Assembly (NCBI GenBank): GCA_024516035.1
Contig: CM044958.1
Span: 27,869,755 to 27,933,754, forward strand
DNA length: 64,000 bases
Source of the DNA: Bactericera cockerelli
Taxonomy: Eukaryota; Arthropoda; Insecta; Hemiptera; Triozidae
Direction of reading: 5' to 3'
Shown: in pieces, positions 34,880 to 48,188 of the stretch
Layout: the number at the start of each line of letters is the position of its first letter
How positions within the stretch are numbered: the stretch's first letter is position 1
Translations under genes and position numbers: made by a program
Notes under the pieces: model-generated
The model's database searches: none
What the model saw: the letters and a program-made list of their open reading frames with translations, nothing else
What the model was told of the DNA's origin: nothing

Positions 34880-35145
34880 TCCAGGTAGCGTAGGGATCCA
34901 TTGGTTTGAATCTCACCCAGTGCATGAATTTTTACTTTCCTTATCCTATAATAAGGAAATTATTGTATTTGTCGAAAATTTGACCTACCCAGCTTTTCAC
35001 ATTTCTGGACTAATCAGCTTCTTGAGCTTGTGACCACATAATTAATAATAAGACTCTGAGGGTTAGGTGGTGGAAAAAGCTTTAAGGATTAATCTCGCTT
35101 GATGGTATTTGCCTTCCACTAAAGAGTGTTAGTATTAAGAACATT
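34880..35145 (+). repeat. SINE type D interrupted by a hairpin-led insertion
   Basis: CCATTGGTTTGAATCTCACC, then GTGCATGAATTTTTAC, matches the 9570 copy. About 78 extra bases follow (34932-35009). Type D then resumes with TTGTGACCACATAATTAATA, a GAGGGTTAGGTGG block and CCTTCCACTAAAGAGTGTTA. The extra bases start with TTTCCTTAT, a loop and ATAAGGAAA, followed by TTATTGTATTTG, in the style of families H and I. Confidence 0.7.
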
Positions 35146-36261
35146 TTTAATTGGAGTCTACTAGAGTAGACTAGTAGACAACTATTCTAGACATTTTCTT
35201 GAAATAATGAATTAAATAATCTTGAAATAATTTACACTCAGCAAACATCTCCACCCTTGTCAAGTTGACTATTAGTTAGGTTTATTTCCTTCACGTTCCA
35301 TTTGTGTCTGAAATCCTTGATTATTCTACCAACGCCATTCTGTGAAACCCCATTAGCACTTAGCCGTGGTGACATCATTAATTTTCCAGCATAGCATTTT
35401 TTCAAGAGAGTAAAAAAAAATAGTGGAAAGAAACTCGTTTCTTAACCTTAATGATGGCATTAATAAAATAAAACACGTCGAGATACCCGGAGAAACAATG
35501 ATAAACATGATCTAGGGGTAATAGGGCGGAAAATTAAACATCAAACAGCGCGGCGGACGCCTATTCCTTCAAGTGCCTCTCCCTCGGGAGGAGATTGATT
35601 ATATCGTTAGTAAGTTACCAGCATCGCTCCCTCCCTTCCAGGTTCCTTCCTTTGTTACCCATTTTCTTTGAGCCTTCCTTTCTTCTTCTCTTTCATCCTA
35701 CTGATTGATTTTCTCCGCTTGGTCTTTATCACTTATTTCCTTCTTTTTTTTTCAGTATTCTCTTTGTGTTAGGTACGCTATCGCATGTTTTATTTATTAG
35801 CCTGCTTTATTCTTCTTTTTTGGATCTCAAATTTTAAATTTCTTATTTCACCACACTCAAAGATCAAAATTGGCGAGCTCGTCCATATTAATGTAACCTC
35901 ATTTTAGGACCTGGTAATTTTTTCCATTAAATTTTTAGCAGATGCAAGTCGTTTCTATCAATAAAAAGTCGATTTATCTTTATGTCTTAAGGAGAGCAGA
36001 TGAAAATTGAATTTTTTACCATCGTGTATTTTCTGCAAACTTCTTTTAGAATAAAGAAAATGGTAAAAAGTATCAGGTACTTGGATAAAGTAAAAATGTA
36101 AATACAATCCGAAATTACAATTTATTTCCTTTAACTGAATTTCACTAAAGGTGTGGAGAAGCGAAATGCTAAAACCTTTTACCCCCTTATAGTGCCGATT
36201 TAAGGTAGTTCACATTGGACCCATAATGAATATCAAGATCTCCTACCTTCGGAAGTATTAC
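35146..36261. other. No gene seen
   Basis: Unique-looking, with a pyrimidine-rich stretch at about 35625-35760; nothing recognised. Confidence 0.5.
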
Positions 36262-36408
36262 CTTAGTAGCTTGATCGATAAAGCGGCCGACTTGTAACCT
36301 GGAGGTCGGTGGTTCAAGTCCCAAGTTCAGCAAAGATTTAGTAAAGCGAGTTTGAGTAGTTGTGACATCACGAAAGTGATTAACACAAATATGATAACTT
36401 TTTTTTTA
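36262..36408 (+). repeat. SINE type A, copy 2
   Basis: TAGCTTGATCGATAAAGCGG, then GGTCGGTGGTTCAAGTCCC (B box), then AGTAAAGCGAGTTTGAGTAG and GTGATTAACACAAATATG, ending in a T run. It has slightly better box consensus than the copy at 21250. Confidence 0.8.
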
Positions 36409-36471
36409 TTCCCTAACATAATTTTGCTGTTAAATGAGAACTACTTTGGTGTTCAGATAAAGTAAAAGTAC

Positions 36472-36506
36472 ACAACAAACATACATAACGTATGTATGTT
36501 TGTTGT
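36472..36506. repeat. Perfect 16-bp hairpin
   Basis: ACAACAAACATACATA and its exact complement around a 3-nt loop. Confidence 0.85.
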
Positions 36507-37584
36507 GGTTATTTATACGTATAATATGTACCTGGTTCCATAAATAAGAGACCGCACGTTTACAGATTACAGATATAAGGTACATCTCATGTCATTCTTT
36601 CCTCTCTCATTTGGGGCTTTTCTGAATTAAGAAGAATCTTTTTCCCATCTTTTATATTTATGGCTTGAGTCTCAGTATAGTGTTTCCATACTAACTTATA
36701 AGTCAGTCCGTGAGAAATGTGAGAGTAATGTTCAGTCCTCTTAGCGCACGGTTATAGGAAATAGAATTTAAAGCCCCTGATTTTGTTCTATTCAATCAGC
36801 TCATCGACCTGAATAAAAGTTCAAACTGCGTCCCCACAGAGTAGACTTGCCTTTTGTTTTTCTATTTTACGCTTTTGTTTGTGAGCATCTCTTGAACAAA
36901 GGCGCTCAGGAAGAAAAACAAACAAAAATCTTTCAGGCACTTCTGTTTTACATATTTTAGGGAAAACGTTTTATCGAATTTATTGAAATCGTGGTGAATA
37001 AAATAGATTGCTCTGAATTTAAATTTATGAAAATAAAGAAAACAAAAGGATAAGATAGAGCTTGGAATAACGCAGAGAGGTTTAAAAGTTAAGTACAGAA
37101 AGAATTACCATAATGACAATCTTATACAAAAGATAGCAAAGTTTTGAAATGGCGTAGTATGGTAAGTTCATGAAAGCCATGAAAGGAAAGGTGTACTTCA
37201 TAGCTGTTCTTTATCTACTAACTTAACATTGATTGAAGAAAACACTCCATAGGTGATAGCATATAGAGCCGATATTCTATCTTTCTTCTGCAGAAGATGA
37301 ACCAACATAATAATAATATATTTTGGACAAAAATAAAGATACTTACTTCTTAATTCAAAAGTAATTTAATCCTCAAAGGTTTTTTTTTTTTTTTTACAAA
37401 TACTTATTTATTCAATGAGAAGAGTGGTGTTACTGTTGGTTTCTAAAGAGTTTTTGGAATCTTGCTTAATATTTTCAAATTTGAGGTTTGTCATTTAACA
37501 TTATTTACAGAGGTATTTACATCATTATCCGGTATTTACAGAGATAATCCCGCCTCACACAAGTATGTGGTAAAAAAAGTGCCA
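36507..37584. other. No gene seen
   Basis: Unique-looking. A long T run lies at 37380-37396. Confidence 0.5.
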
Positions 37585-37705
37585 AAATAAGGTCTACACG
37601 ACTTGTTGATACAGAATTTTTTGTAGGATCTAGAATATAGAAAAAACGAAATTCTCCTATACAAAACAAATGTGAAGAAAATCGATTAAGTGGCCACAGG
37701 AAACA
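37585..37705 (+). repeat. Family H segment
   Basis: ACTTGTTGATACAGAATTTT, then a GATCTAGAATATAGAAAAAA stretch and AGAAAATCGATTAAGTGG. These match the end of the 8 kb copy. Confidence 0.6.
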
Positions 37706-39059
37706 TTGGGGCTTTTTAATATCAATACTTTTTCATCAAACCATTTCTTGACGAAAACCACAACACAAGGTGTATTTTTGCGATTAAAAAATACAGAATA
37801 AAAATTAAATTTGTCGAGAGAACCAAATATTCAGGTTGTGCTTTCACGAAAAGATATACGAAGGAAGAGAAAGAAAACATTTAGTTTACTGTCAAAAGGT
37901 TTCACCAGTAATGAAACAGAAGGCATTATTATTCTTATCTTTTGATAACATGATGAGGAAAAATCCATAGAACAAATGACATGGTTTTAAAACACAGGCT
38001 TGCTAAAAGTTTCTTTGATAAATATTACATTCGTGTAAGCTACCCACATTAGTAAGAAACTAAAGGACATCCTATCAGATAAAGTCAAATTCTAAGGGTG
38101 AAAAGATGACATGTGACAGCTAAATCATAAATCTATCCTCCCCCTCTCATGACTATTGGATGTGACAGTTTTACAGAAGAGAACAGAGCCTACATTATTC
38201 ATGTCTCCCCCCCCCCCTCTCTCTCTCTTTCTCTGGTGTCTTGGGTGTTGTCTTTCCATTTGAAAACGATTAATAGGAAAATGGAATAGAAAGATCTCGA
38301 ACAAGAAGATAGAGATAAATTCTAGAAAGAGAAATAAAAAGGAAAACGATGTGAAATGATGCTATTTTTCATTTTAAGTGGAGCATGAAGAATTACTCGT
38401 GGAAAAGAAATAAAGAGGAAGAAGAAGAAAAGCAAAGTGAGAGGGCATATAATTAATGAACGTTTGTCACCTCTTGTGAAAGCTATGCAGGCGTTCTTAC
38501 GGACCTTTCAGAATGATAAACACTGGAGGAGACACTAGCTAGAGTTACCTACTATTATCAATATGACCATTATTTTAATAAATAATACTATTTAAAAAAA
38601 TATCATATCATCAGTGCTTGAAGAAAACTAGTCATACTTTTAAAACTAGGTATACATTTTATATTTTATGTTATTTTACAATCTCTCTTTATGAATGTCT
38701 CTTTACATCAATGATTTATCCTAATAATGGTTTTTTTCCTTTTTTGACTTTTGCCTCATTTTAATACTATAGTTATTCTTCACGGGTTCAGTACTTGTAT
38801 CATCCCACTTCATATTGAAAATGGAAATCTCGGGTGAAAATATCTTTCATGCTTGCTAGGAACGAGTTGTCTTTTTTGGAACATGCACTCCGCAAAATTC
38901 TTCTATTTTAAATACCTTTACGAGGTTCAGAACTTAAGAGCTCAGGAAACACAAAGGAATAATTGTGAAATTCCAGTCAGCCGTTAACATAGCACATCGT
39001 CTAGCTACCTCCGAGTTACGCAGAAGCGGAGTTCCTCTCAAGAACCTGGAATATCAAAG
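37706..39059. other. No gene seen
   Basis: Contains a C(10)/(CT)n tract at 38206-38235. Otherwise AT-rich without coding signal. Confidence 0.5.
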
Positions 39060-39195
39060 GTAGCTTCCAGTATTCCTCTAGTTGCTTTGTCAGGTTATCA
39101 CAAGCACTCAAAGCAACCTTCGTACTTGGGACTCGAATCAAGCATTCATCTCAAGATTCTGAGTCGATCACTGTCTTAACGATCAGCTGCCGAGA
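39060..39195 (-). repeat. Diverged tRNA-like SINE (type A-like)
   Basis: The minus strand reads GGCAGCTGATCGTTAAGACA, then GATTCGAGTCCCAAG, a B box followed by the type A continuation, and GAGTGCTTGTGATAAC. It is consistent with an old type A copy. Confidence 0.45.
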
Positions 39196-39524
39196 TCTGC
39201 TTCCGCTTTATCATGTTGTAATGGTTACTATTCGCAACATATACATAAAGTCGAGGAGTCTATCTCTGTTATACGTAGTCGCTTGGGTGACATTGTTCCG
39301 TAGTGGAAACCACAGCCCTGGTCATACCACCGGTGTGGTGGTGTATTTTGTGTCCCTACAGCATGGCAGGCAGCCCCCAGTAGAATCCCCGAGTTTTTGT
39401 TTTCCAGCTTTGAATCCCACAAACTCAGGACGAAAAGTTTCATGGATGAAATATTTAAATTGTCACTTTTAGTTGCTCGACACAAAACTTTTCACATTTG
39501 TTCTGTTTCCGTTTTAGTAATAGA

Positions 39525-39533
39525 AAGAGAGGA

Positions 39534-39576
<43 letters not shown>

Positions 39577-39577
39577 A
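39525..39577 (+). repeat. (GA)n microsatellite
   Basis: Nearly perfect GA run with single AA interruptions; it forms an artefactual Glu/Arg frame. Confidence 0.9.
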
Positions 39578-42500
39578 AAAGCGTGGAAATGCTGTTGTAT
39601 TAATTATATTATTTGAGTACGTGTGTTACAAAAGTACCATAATAATTTTCACGCATGTGTTTGTGTGTGTCGTCTAAGTGCAAAATGACACAGCTGTGTA
39701 CAATAGGACTAAATTTTCTAACAATCCGTTTTCATTCTTGCTTATAATTATGTATATTATTCGCAGAAAACAAATCTTAATATTATACTGCTTAGGAATC
39801 ACGTTCATTGAGGCCGGATCCAAAACGTGAAAACTCTAGAACGGTACCATCTCATAGGTACAATGTTGAAATTTTACATGAAGGTGAAGGTCTAGATGTG
39901 CAAAGAGGAAATTTCTTATTTCAAACGTCAAATAGGACTATCGACCGACGAAAAAATTAATCACTAAATGGTCAGTATTTCTCTAAAAAGTTTGTTTACA
40001 GTAGTCAAGAAGTCAAATTATTTTATCGTATTTATTATTCAAATTGATATAAGAAGTCATTGTTTTACCTTTCTTCTCATATCTGCCCAAGATATAGGGC
40101 TAATAATAAAATTTGTTTAGATTCCGTAAATCCCCTCGTACCTACCTTTTAATTTAATAATTTTAATCCAACTTTCCACTCCTGTGTAAAAAGGAAATTT
40201 ATTTTCCATCTGGTACTCAGAAGTTTTTGTTTGTACATGATGTATATTCCTTTTTTCTCAGGAACTATCTAAAGTACGTACCTATACTCTACACTCCTCT
40301 TCTTGTACCAAAAGAATTTAGTGATAGTCTCATATTAGGTTATTAAATTTGTTTTGAGCATTTTCAATTGGAAGTACTTTTAGAAATGCGTATTTTTTAC
40401 GTCTTAATCCATAATTCTGCTACAATATTTATTTTCTTTTTTGTTTTAGTACATCATAGGTTTCCTATCTCTAAATTATGTGGCGTGAGTGCTCATCAGC
40501 TCATGATAAATTAGGCTAAGAATAAGACACGTTCATTTGAATGAAGCATACGAGTAAAAGCTGAGAAACACAGATCGATTTATCAAGATGCATATCTCAG
40601 TATGGAATGTTCAACTTTGAATAACGAGATCAGTGGTCACAGAGTGTTCAGTGTCTTATCTTCTAACATATTGTACACAATCATAGAAATAAAAGCTATC
40701 CATGGTGGTAGCACTTGACACGAGAAACAAAAGTTTCCTGTGCCTGACTGCCAGACATAGGTATCAACTGAACTCAATCGGATTCAAAACGGACAAAAAA
40801 TCCTCGGGATAAAAACCTTTAGCAGGAAATGGGGAGGGGTGGATTGAAAAGTTCACGCGACATAAATCTTTCACTATCAGACAAGTTTATATTTTGTAAA
40901 AGAAAAACTAGGTAGAGTGTTAATCTTATTAGGAGAAAAGCTTTAAGGAGGACAGCCGAGTTCAAAGATAGGAGAGGAGGCTGAATTGTTAGCGGAAAAT
41001 GGGGTGAAAAATAAACTGGTGATTGATGCGGACACAAAGCACAAACATTTAGAATAGTAAAGATCATTTACAAAGAAAATTACCGTGTGCTAATTCTACT
41101 CGCGTACATGCTTACCTAGATCTGATGTATACCAAGAAGCCATACATATTGAGGTTCCCGTTTCTCACAACCTTTAAGTTCTTCTGACTGAATGGGACAC
41201 CCTGTATATGTAATACATAAGAAAATTAAAATATCCATATGCATACCTCACGTTCTTCACAACATAACATAAACGAAGGATGTACTTGTACCTATAGATA
41301 TACCAGTTTGCTAGTTTTAAAACTTCTCACAACCTCACATTGTTAATTCCTCGTATGTATGTATTTTGTTTCTCTCAGAGAGTCTGCAGGAAAATATTCT
41401 ACTTTATTTAATTTCAACTTTCAACACTCTCTCTTGAATTTCCCCGGTGGCATACATTATATTAGAAAGTTCAAGAGTAAAGAGTAATATAAAGCTGACC
41501 TTCAGGATTTCTGTCAGAGAGCTAACTGAGGAAAACTTGTTTGATCGAAGAAATGTCGACAGCTTATGAAAACCGATTATTTTCCATGGTGACAACTTAC
41601 ATATTAGATTGTTTTTAAACTTGTCAATTTTCTTCGATGCTTGGTGTCTTTTTTTCGAAGTCCTGTGTTTTTCTGCGTATTTCACCGGATACTAACAGGA
41701 TTGGCGTTGATATTACTTAATATCTTATTTTCATTACTATAATTATTATTTATGTTCTTTTACTGTACTTTTGTAACAAATACCGTGATATAATTTATAA
41801 ATAGACTTGGAAATTGTTTTGGTTTCTCCAATGTATTTTTTTATGAGTCAAGATTAATATTATTCACTTTCACTTTATTTAAAAATCTAAAGAAAAATGT
41901 CCAAATAAATCAGTTCATGTTCGTTAAGGCCTGTGATAGCAAAGGCAAACCATGGTCTCATATGTATATCCAGCAATGTATTCACCATGGGAACATGGAG
42001 CCAAGTTGCCCCAGGCTACCCTCACTCGCACGCAAATCCCTCAGCCCCTCACCGATCGTAAACAAAATTCACGCGAAAGCAAACGCTGTGGTGTCAGCCT
42101 CAGGGAAAATATTTTCTTTATCGATCTGTCAGGCAGGTACGCGGGCCTGAGTTGTTCTCACCTGGCTCTGGCTCTGAGAGTCAAGAACTTTGTGTACGTT
42201 CCTCTTCCTAATCCACCTCCTTGTGTGTACCGGCATTCTCCTAATTTCTACTTGCCTGTATTTCCCTCTGATGGATTTTCTTGAGCCTTTAAGTTGTTTA
42301 CTTTTCTCTTCAACTTTCATTCACGTTCGTTTTCTCCCTCCTCCTCACTACTTGATATTTCGCCAACTGCTCCCTGGTCCCTTTTCTTGTACACCTGATG
42401 TACAGTGTTGTGGAGTCTGACAGGTCAATCTCACTCGAGTGCTGCTCTGTCACGTACCTTGGCCCAAATGAAAGGGTTAGGTAACATTTGTGATGCTTTA

Positions 42501-44164
42501 TATTGTATCAATACAAAATGTCGTTACACGAGCAAGTTTCTCCTTGCGGGAAACATCAGAAAGCCATTCTCCCTAGTCCTTCATAACTGCAAGAACTTGT
42601 AACGAAATTCCGGGAATAAGTAGGTATGTTGAGAACTTATTTTTAGTGTACCCGACAAGGGCTTTGAACTTTTGCTGAGAGCCTCTTATAATAAAAGGAT
42701 AAGAACGAATAAGAGGGAGAAGGCTAAAACTTGTTGGACTTTTGGTGTTGACATTGCCTACGTAAGTAAAAAGTTCCCCTTCTGAATTTTATTTTAACAA
42801 CCTGCGTAGAAAAAGAGGGCAAGTTATTTTAAGAAATTGAAAATGTATTGTTAGTAGTTTTATATCTATTTACGAAAAATAAAAAATAAAGAAAGAAAGG
42901 AATCACCTCAGTGTTGTAATAGATTTCAATAAATTTCACGCCCCTAACTGTTCTCGTCGTCTTGTATTTTTATATTGGGCTAGTATTCGTAAACGGGTGG
43001 TAAAAAAACAAGGGTTAATATCAGATCATTTGTGTCCTCTAACCCTCGTCTAGTGAACCAATAAAGTAAATATAGTAAGTATATCACGTGGAAATTGTCG
43101 TGTCCCACGACCAATGTTAACTAAAATCAATAAAAACTCATAAAAAGTACAGCACTGCCTGCCATACATTTCACGTTTCAAGTATTAAAACCGTCGGAGT
43201 TTTCATATTTTTCTTCAGTTTTTCTTTCATAGTACAAAGAACGTTATTATTTAACTCGTTTATTTTATATCAGGCAATAAAAAGTTGAACGAAAAAACGA
43301 GAAAGTTTGTCCTATTAATCATGAAAGCCTGGAATGGTCGTATAAAAGTAGATCCTATCAACATGAAAGTTCCGACGGGAATTCAAAGGCATTGTAAAAA
43401 TATAATCGCTGTTTTCTCAATGGAATGATAAATGATGCTTCATCATTACAGATATTCGTGAGACAAGTTGGAGCGATCCCTTCTTCGCTGAGGATGCTGC
43501 AGTAATTGCTGACTCAACACAATGAATTTTTTTTATTGAAATTAGTTTTAAATCTGATGGATCCCATGTAGTGCTTCAACCTGCTCTGTGCTTCATGACT
43601 TCATGAGTTGGGAACATGCGAGGGAAAGCATTGTAAATGTTGACGCTGCCTCGTATGGAACCCGCTGCACTTGATCTAAAATTCTAAAATTACTCAGCAA
43701 CACTCGAGAGGAAAACACCACAAATCACATTTATGATTATTCAGCTGAAGATCTAAAATCGGTCATTCCCCTTGTAGTACCATGTGATGTCCTAATTGGA
43801 CAAGAATAGATTAGTTTTCTCAAGAGAAGTGCAAAGAGAATAAATGAGCGGGAAATGAGACAGAATCCGGTGTTGGTCTGGTTGAGAGTCAAGTCACAGA
43901 TTACTATTTAAAATCAGATAATATGAGACTCAGTGGAACGAGATAGAAGATGAGGGGATTGGTTTGCGAAAATAGTGCTAGAATGTATGTTGAAAATGTA
44001 TTTTTAAGTTTGTTGTGCAAATGTAGTTGTCCTAAATTTCAGAGACCTAAATCCTCATTTCTATGTATAATCTCTGCTTTACACAGTTGTGTACTCTCGG
44101 TGTGTTCTCCGGGTTTTGTCCTCTATTATGAATTTCGATACATAGGTATATCTCCCTTGCCTTT
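39578..44164. other. Long stretch without recognised features
   Basis: About 4.6 kb. Frames at 41917-42420 on both strands reach 110 codons but show no domain or consistent splice context. A lone GACACCCTGTATA motif near 41198 resembles a Tc1/mariner-type end but has no partner nearby. Confidence 0.5.
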
Positions 44165-44505
44165 ATCCCATATTAGCTTATGTTGCTTTTGGGGTCGGCA
44201 TTTTTCAACCTCATGGTTGAGTTTGATAGGGTGGAGCACGTTTTTTTATGGCTGGATGCCCTTCCTAACGCCAACGATTCTATTTGATTTAACGTCCTGG
44301 ATTAGGACGGGGGTTTTACCCTCCATTCGCTGGGAATCGTACCAGCTACCCACATTAACCTCACCCAGCCTGGGTAGGGCCGGAAATGGCAGCCTCACGT
44401 GTTTGGATGGAACAGAATTTTCTTCGAAAAGTCTGCCCCAGCCGGGAGTTGAACTCGGGAACTCTGGACTACGGGCAGTAGTCACAACCATTACGCCACA
44501 GGAGG
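44165..44505 (-). repeat. SINE type B, most complete copy
   Basis: The minus strand shows GTGGCGTAATGGTTGTGACT (A box region), CGAGTTCAACTCCCGG (B box), CCCAGGCTGGGTGAGGTTAA and GCGAATGGAGGGTAAAACCC. A tail with GGAAGGGCATCCAGCC and CTCAACCATGAGGTTGAA follows. The tail is also present alone at 60154-60269. An overlapping 210-codon plus-strand frame (43950-44582) runs across it and is judged non-coding. Confidence 0.8.
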
Positions 44506-45175
44506 TATGTACATTTGTAAAACATAGAATAGGTGAACTCGTGTCTTTAGTAAGGATTTCCCTCTATTTTCATAATATTTAATAATAATAATACATTACT
44601 ACGTAGGATACCATCGTTATCACACCATGAACATAATGGAAATTATGGTATGCAATAAAGAACACTGTCCAGAAAGAAATCACACCTCCGGCTCTGCGGT
44701 TCCCACAGGACACGACAAGAAATTCTAAAATGAAAATGTAAAAAAAAAACAAATTCCAGAAATATTTTGTAATTTGTTTTCTGTGGAAAATGATAATGAT
44801 AACAATTTCTCTGTTGTTCTGTCCCAAAGCTAATTTTTCATATTATTATCTTTTTTATTGTTTGGAAAAAGGACGTGGGAAGGGTTTCGTCTGTGTTATT
44901 AGTATTCATTAGAAGCTTTTGTTGGGGGATGTTTCTCGTTTCAAGATAAATATTGTTGTAATTATCTAGAGATTTTTGTTTTAAGTAACAGATTTTACTT
45001 GAGTGACTCGTTCAAAGATTTTGCCAAAAGATGCATCTATGAAACTTATTAACTTATTTAGATTCACATTGTTAACCACAATACATAGTTATTTTCCCAA
45101 TCATTGCTCTTTTATTAAAATTCATGCGTCGCTGGGCTGCGCGCTACCCTGTACAAGTTTACATTGTGTATGGAT

Positions 45176-45207
<32 letters not shown>

Positions 45208-45984
45208 ATTTAATAACAGGATAACATATACAAAGGTATTTTTCCTAAGCTAAAGCTTCTAAGAAATTTTAATCCGTTTAAACATATCATTTTAATCCGT
45301 TAAACAAATTTCTTCTTATTTTTCGACATATCTATTGACTGCGTATGCTCTGCTGACCAGCAAAATTTTCAAATAGTAACAGTTGGAACAAGTCCATGGT
45401 TGTATCTGCGTTTCTTCTCACCCAAGTTCATACCTCGAAAGTGAAGGAAAGTGAGGGGAGTGAGAGTGGCTCTACCTTGACAACGTCGGAGTGGAACGGA
45501 TGATGGAGAAAAAAATATAAAAATACCGTGTTTCCCATTTAACCAATTGCAAAGATTACCTTGGAGAATTACCTTCCCTTTCTTTTCACACGTTCGAAAC
45601 ATTTTCATTACGTAAAATGAAAATTGAGATTGCTGAAACCTTGGATGCTGGCTTTGCTGTCACTTGTGTGACGCATTTTCCATCATATTATTGTACCTAC
45701 GAGTATATGTATGTGTTCAGGTTGTATACAGGGAGTTAAGTATAATCACTCAAATAAGAGTACAGTAACTTTTCCGAAGTACAAGGAGAGACTTGAAGTT
45801 ATGTACGTAGGTATTGTTAAATACATAATATTATTTACGATATCCTACGAGTACCTATATTATAATTAATCTTATGAAGTGTATCATTATTATTGTTCGA
45901 CATGTTCAACTTCTTAATAGTTTATTTAACTTTGGCGCTTTTATTATTATTATTTAATTCAGTTAATATTAAATCATAGTTATG
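44506..45984. other. No gene seen
   Basis: Includes a T run at about 45175-45194 followed by TTTA repeats, which may be the reverse-complement A-tail of an unidentified retroelement. Confidence 0.45.
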
Positions 45985-46112
45985 AGCTTACAGGCGGCCG
46001 ATTTGTAATCGGAGGTCGGTGGTTCTAGTCCCAAGTTAAGCAAATATTATGTTAAGCGAGTTTGAAAAGTATTGATAGTATCACAATTGTGATTATTACA
46101 AATACGATTTCT
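45985..46112 (+). repeat. SINE type A, copy 3 (diverged)
   Basis: GCGGCCGATTTGTAATCGGA, then GGTCGGTGGTTCTAGTCCC and AAGCGAGTTTGAAAAG. It lacks the first A-box bases. Confidence 0.7.
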
Positions 46113-47239
46113 TTTAGTTATGAGTTTACAGTGGACCTTTGTGTAGGTGCCTTAAAAATAAATTTATTTTTTGCATTGTATGATCAAATCCGTTCTTCCT
46201 GTATTCATGACTGATGGTGCTTTTTGGGGAAGACGTTTTATGTAGCATTTTTCTTTCAAAGATTCTCCATTGTCTGTGTGTGAGTGAGTGAATTTTTCTT
46301 TGTACAATTTAGGAAATATGAGCTTTTTCTACTCAAACTGTTCTATTTTCAGTTTTTTCCTTCTATCCTAGTTTATTTTCCTTTGTGAAATTTTCGCCTT
46401 TCTATATACCTGTACAGTATTTTCTTTTTTATACAATTATCTTTGCCGTTAGCTCTCTTTGTGTTCATGTCCCCTCCTGATACAAAGATCATCAGTTGAA
46501 TGTATGATACGTAAATTTAATCACAAACAAACCTCAAAAGAATTTTCTAACCGTTTTTTTCTCCCTCAAAGAAGCACATTTCATTTTGATATATATTTAT
46601 TATTATAATATCAGGTACATTACAGAGATGAGTTTTTTAGGTGTGTTAAAAACTGGGCATGTACACTATAAAGGTTGAGCGCAGTTGTAAACAATATTAC
46701 AAGTCCAATATCGCTCTCGTATTCTGACATTCTAATAGCACTTATAAAACAACAACATTTTACACAAGTTATATTTTGGGAGAGGTAATCGGGCAATCCC
46801 CTCCCCTTCAATTTACATAGACCCAAGAAAATAATATTTCCTGGAGAGCTAAGGCAGCGTTCTGAAAGTACTTCGCTACATTCCCATGCGCTGTTTGTAC
46901 AGGATTATTTATTTGAAATGTAAATTCCTTCAGCATTTCTTCTCCCTTACGCACCTGGCCGACTGAAGAAAGTCAGATCCTACCTAGAGCTTGAGGTATA
47001 TTTTTTCACTCGCGTTGTTTTGGAACGCTAATTGGGTGTTTTTTAGACATCTTCTATAGGGTGGAAAAATGAAGTTATGTTCAACCAAGCAGAGAGATGA
47101 AAAAGTCAGGAAAAAAAGTTTTTTCCCCTGACATAGTAAAATATGAGAGAATGGGTGCAGCGCTAATGTGATGGACCGCACAATGCATACTGGGGCTATC
47201 TTTCCTTACTTAGTGCGCGAACACAACAGAGACCAATAC
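46113..47239. other. No gene seen
   Basis: T-rich, unique-looking sequence. Confidence 0.5.
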
Positions 47240-47240
47240 A

Positions 47241-47330
47241 CCAGCGATTCTCAACCGGGGGTTACGCAAATAAAAATTGAACAACGACGGACAAAAGAAT
47301 AACACAAGAAAAAACCATAAAAATGAAATA
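47241..47330 (+). repeat. Solitary hAT-like terminus
   Basis: CAGCGATTCTCAACCGGGGG is a typical hAT terminal sequence. I could not find its opposite end or a TSD, so it is a fragment at best. Confidence 0.4.
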
Positions 47331-48180
47331 TCCGGACCGTAGTGGATCAGTTTTGAATTTTTACACAATAACCTTCCAAAAAAATCGCCTGGTGATCTAG
47401 CTCAATATTTTCATACCATAAAAAAAGTTTTCTCACGTCATTCAAAAAGTTTCTAGGGCCTAGCCTAGACCCTAGGGCAATAGCTCTGGTACCACCTAAA
47501 ATAATCTAACTGTGATATTAAATGTAAGCGGACTCAACGGAGCGGAGTCCCGAAACTCGTCCATATCAAGCTGTAGGTACCAGGCTACCAGGGTATAGAA
47601 TACGAGGCTCCGCTGTGGCCGCGCGCAAGGGCCCAAAACCTCCATAAACCAGTCTTCTCCTGACCTGTGCATACTGTTGCCATTGCCTTCATACTGTTTT
47701 TTTTTGGGGGGTGGCTTTCTTTTACATGGCAGGATTCTCCTTCAAGATGGCAGGATTTCAACACCATCTCTCCATCTGTTCTCACTTCTGCCACGCCCAC
47801 TTGGTTTAGAGTTTGAGATTTTCCTTTATTTGACTGCTATGGTCAGATCGAGCGACGCGACGCCGAATATTCTGGTCGACCCGGCTGTTACGAACAATTC
47901 ACCAAGGGCGTATTAAGTATTAACATCAATGGAAATAACAAAAAACTTCATTTGACTTCAAACATTGGGTAATGGCACTCACCATACCAGTCTTATTCGA
48001 CCTTAATTTCTTTTATTGTCCTAATCCAGTGTCAGCAAAATGTTTTTAGTATTTTCTAGAGTCCCTAAAAAAGAATGTTCACTTGATCTAACCTTTACGA
48101 GTATATGTATAGACTACTATAGACTCACTGCATTAGAACATGACCTCTTTTTGTGCATTGTTTATTTGTGTCCTCTATAT
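47331..48180. other. No confident gene
   Basis: Contains a somewhat GC-richer patch at 47585-47800 with a 71-codon minus-strand frame of mixed composition. I do not recognise it. Confidence 0.4.
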
Positions 48181-48188
48181 GTCATTAT

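Noticed and set aside
41190..41215. Tc1/mariner terminus (GACACCCTGTATA)
   Set aside because: No opposite end or duplicated TA pair was found nearby.
43950..44582. 210-codon plus-strand frame
   Set aside because: It runs through a minus-strand SINE (44165-44505) and has no domain; the first part is Cys/Ser/Leu-rich by chance.
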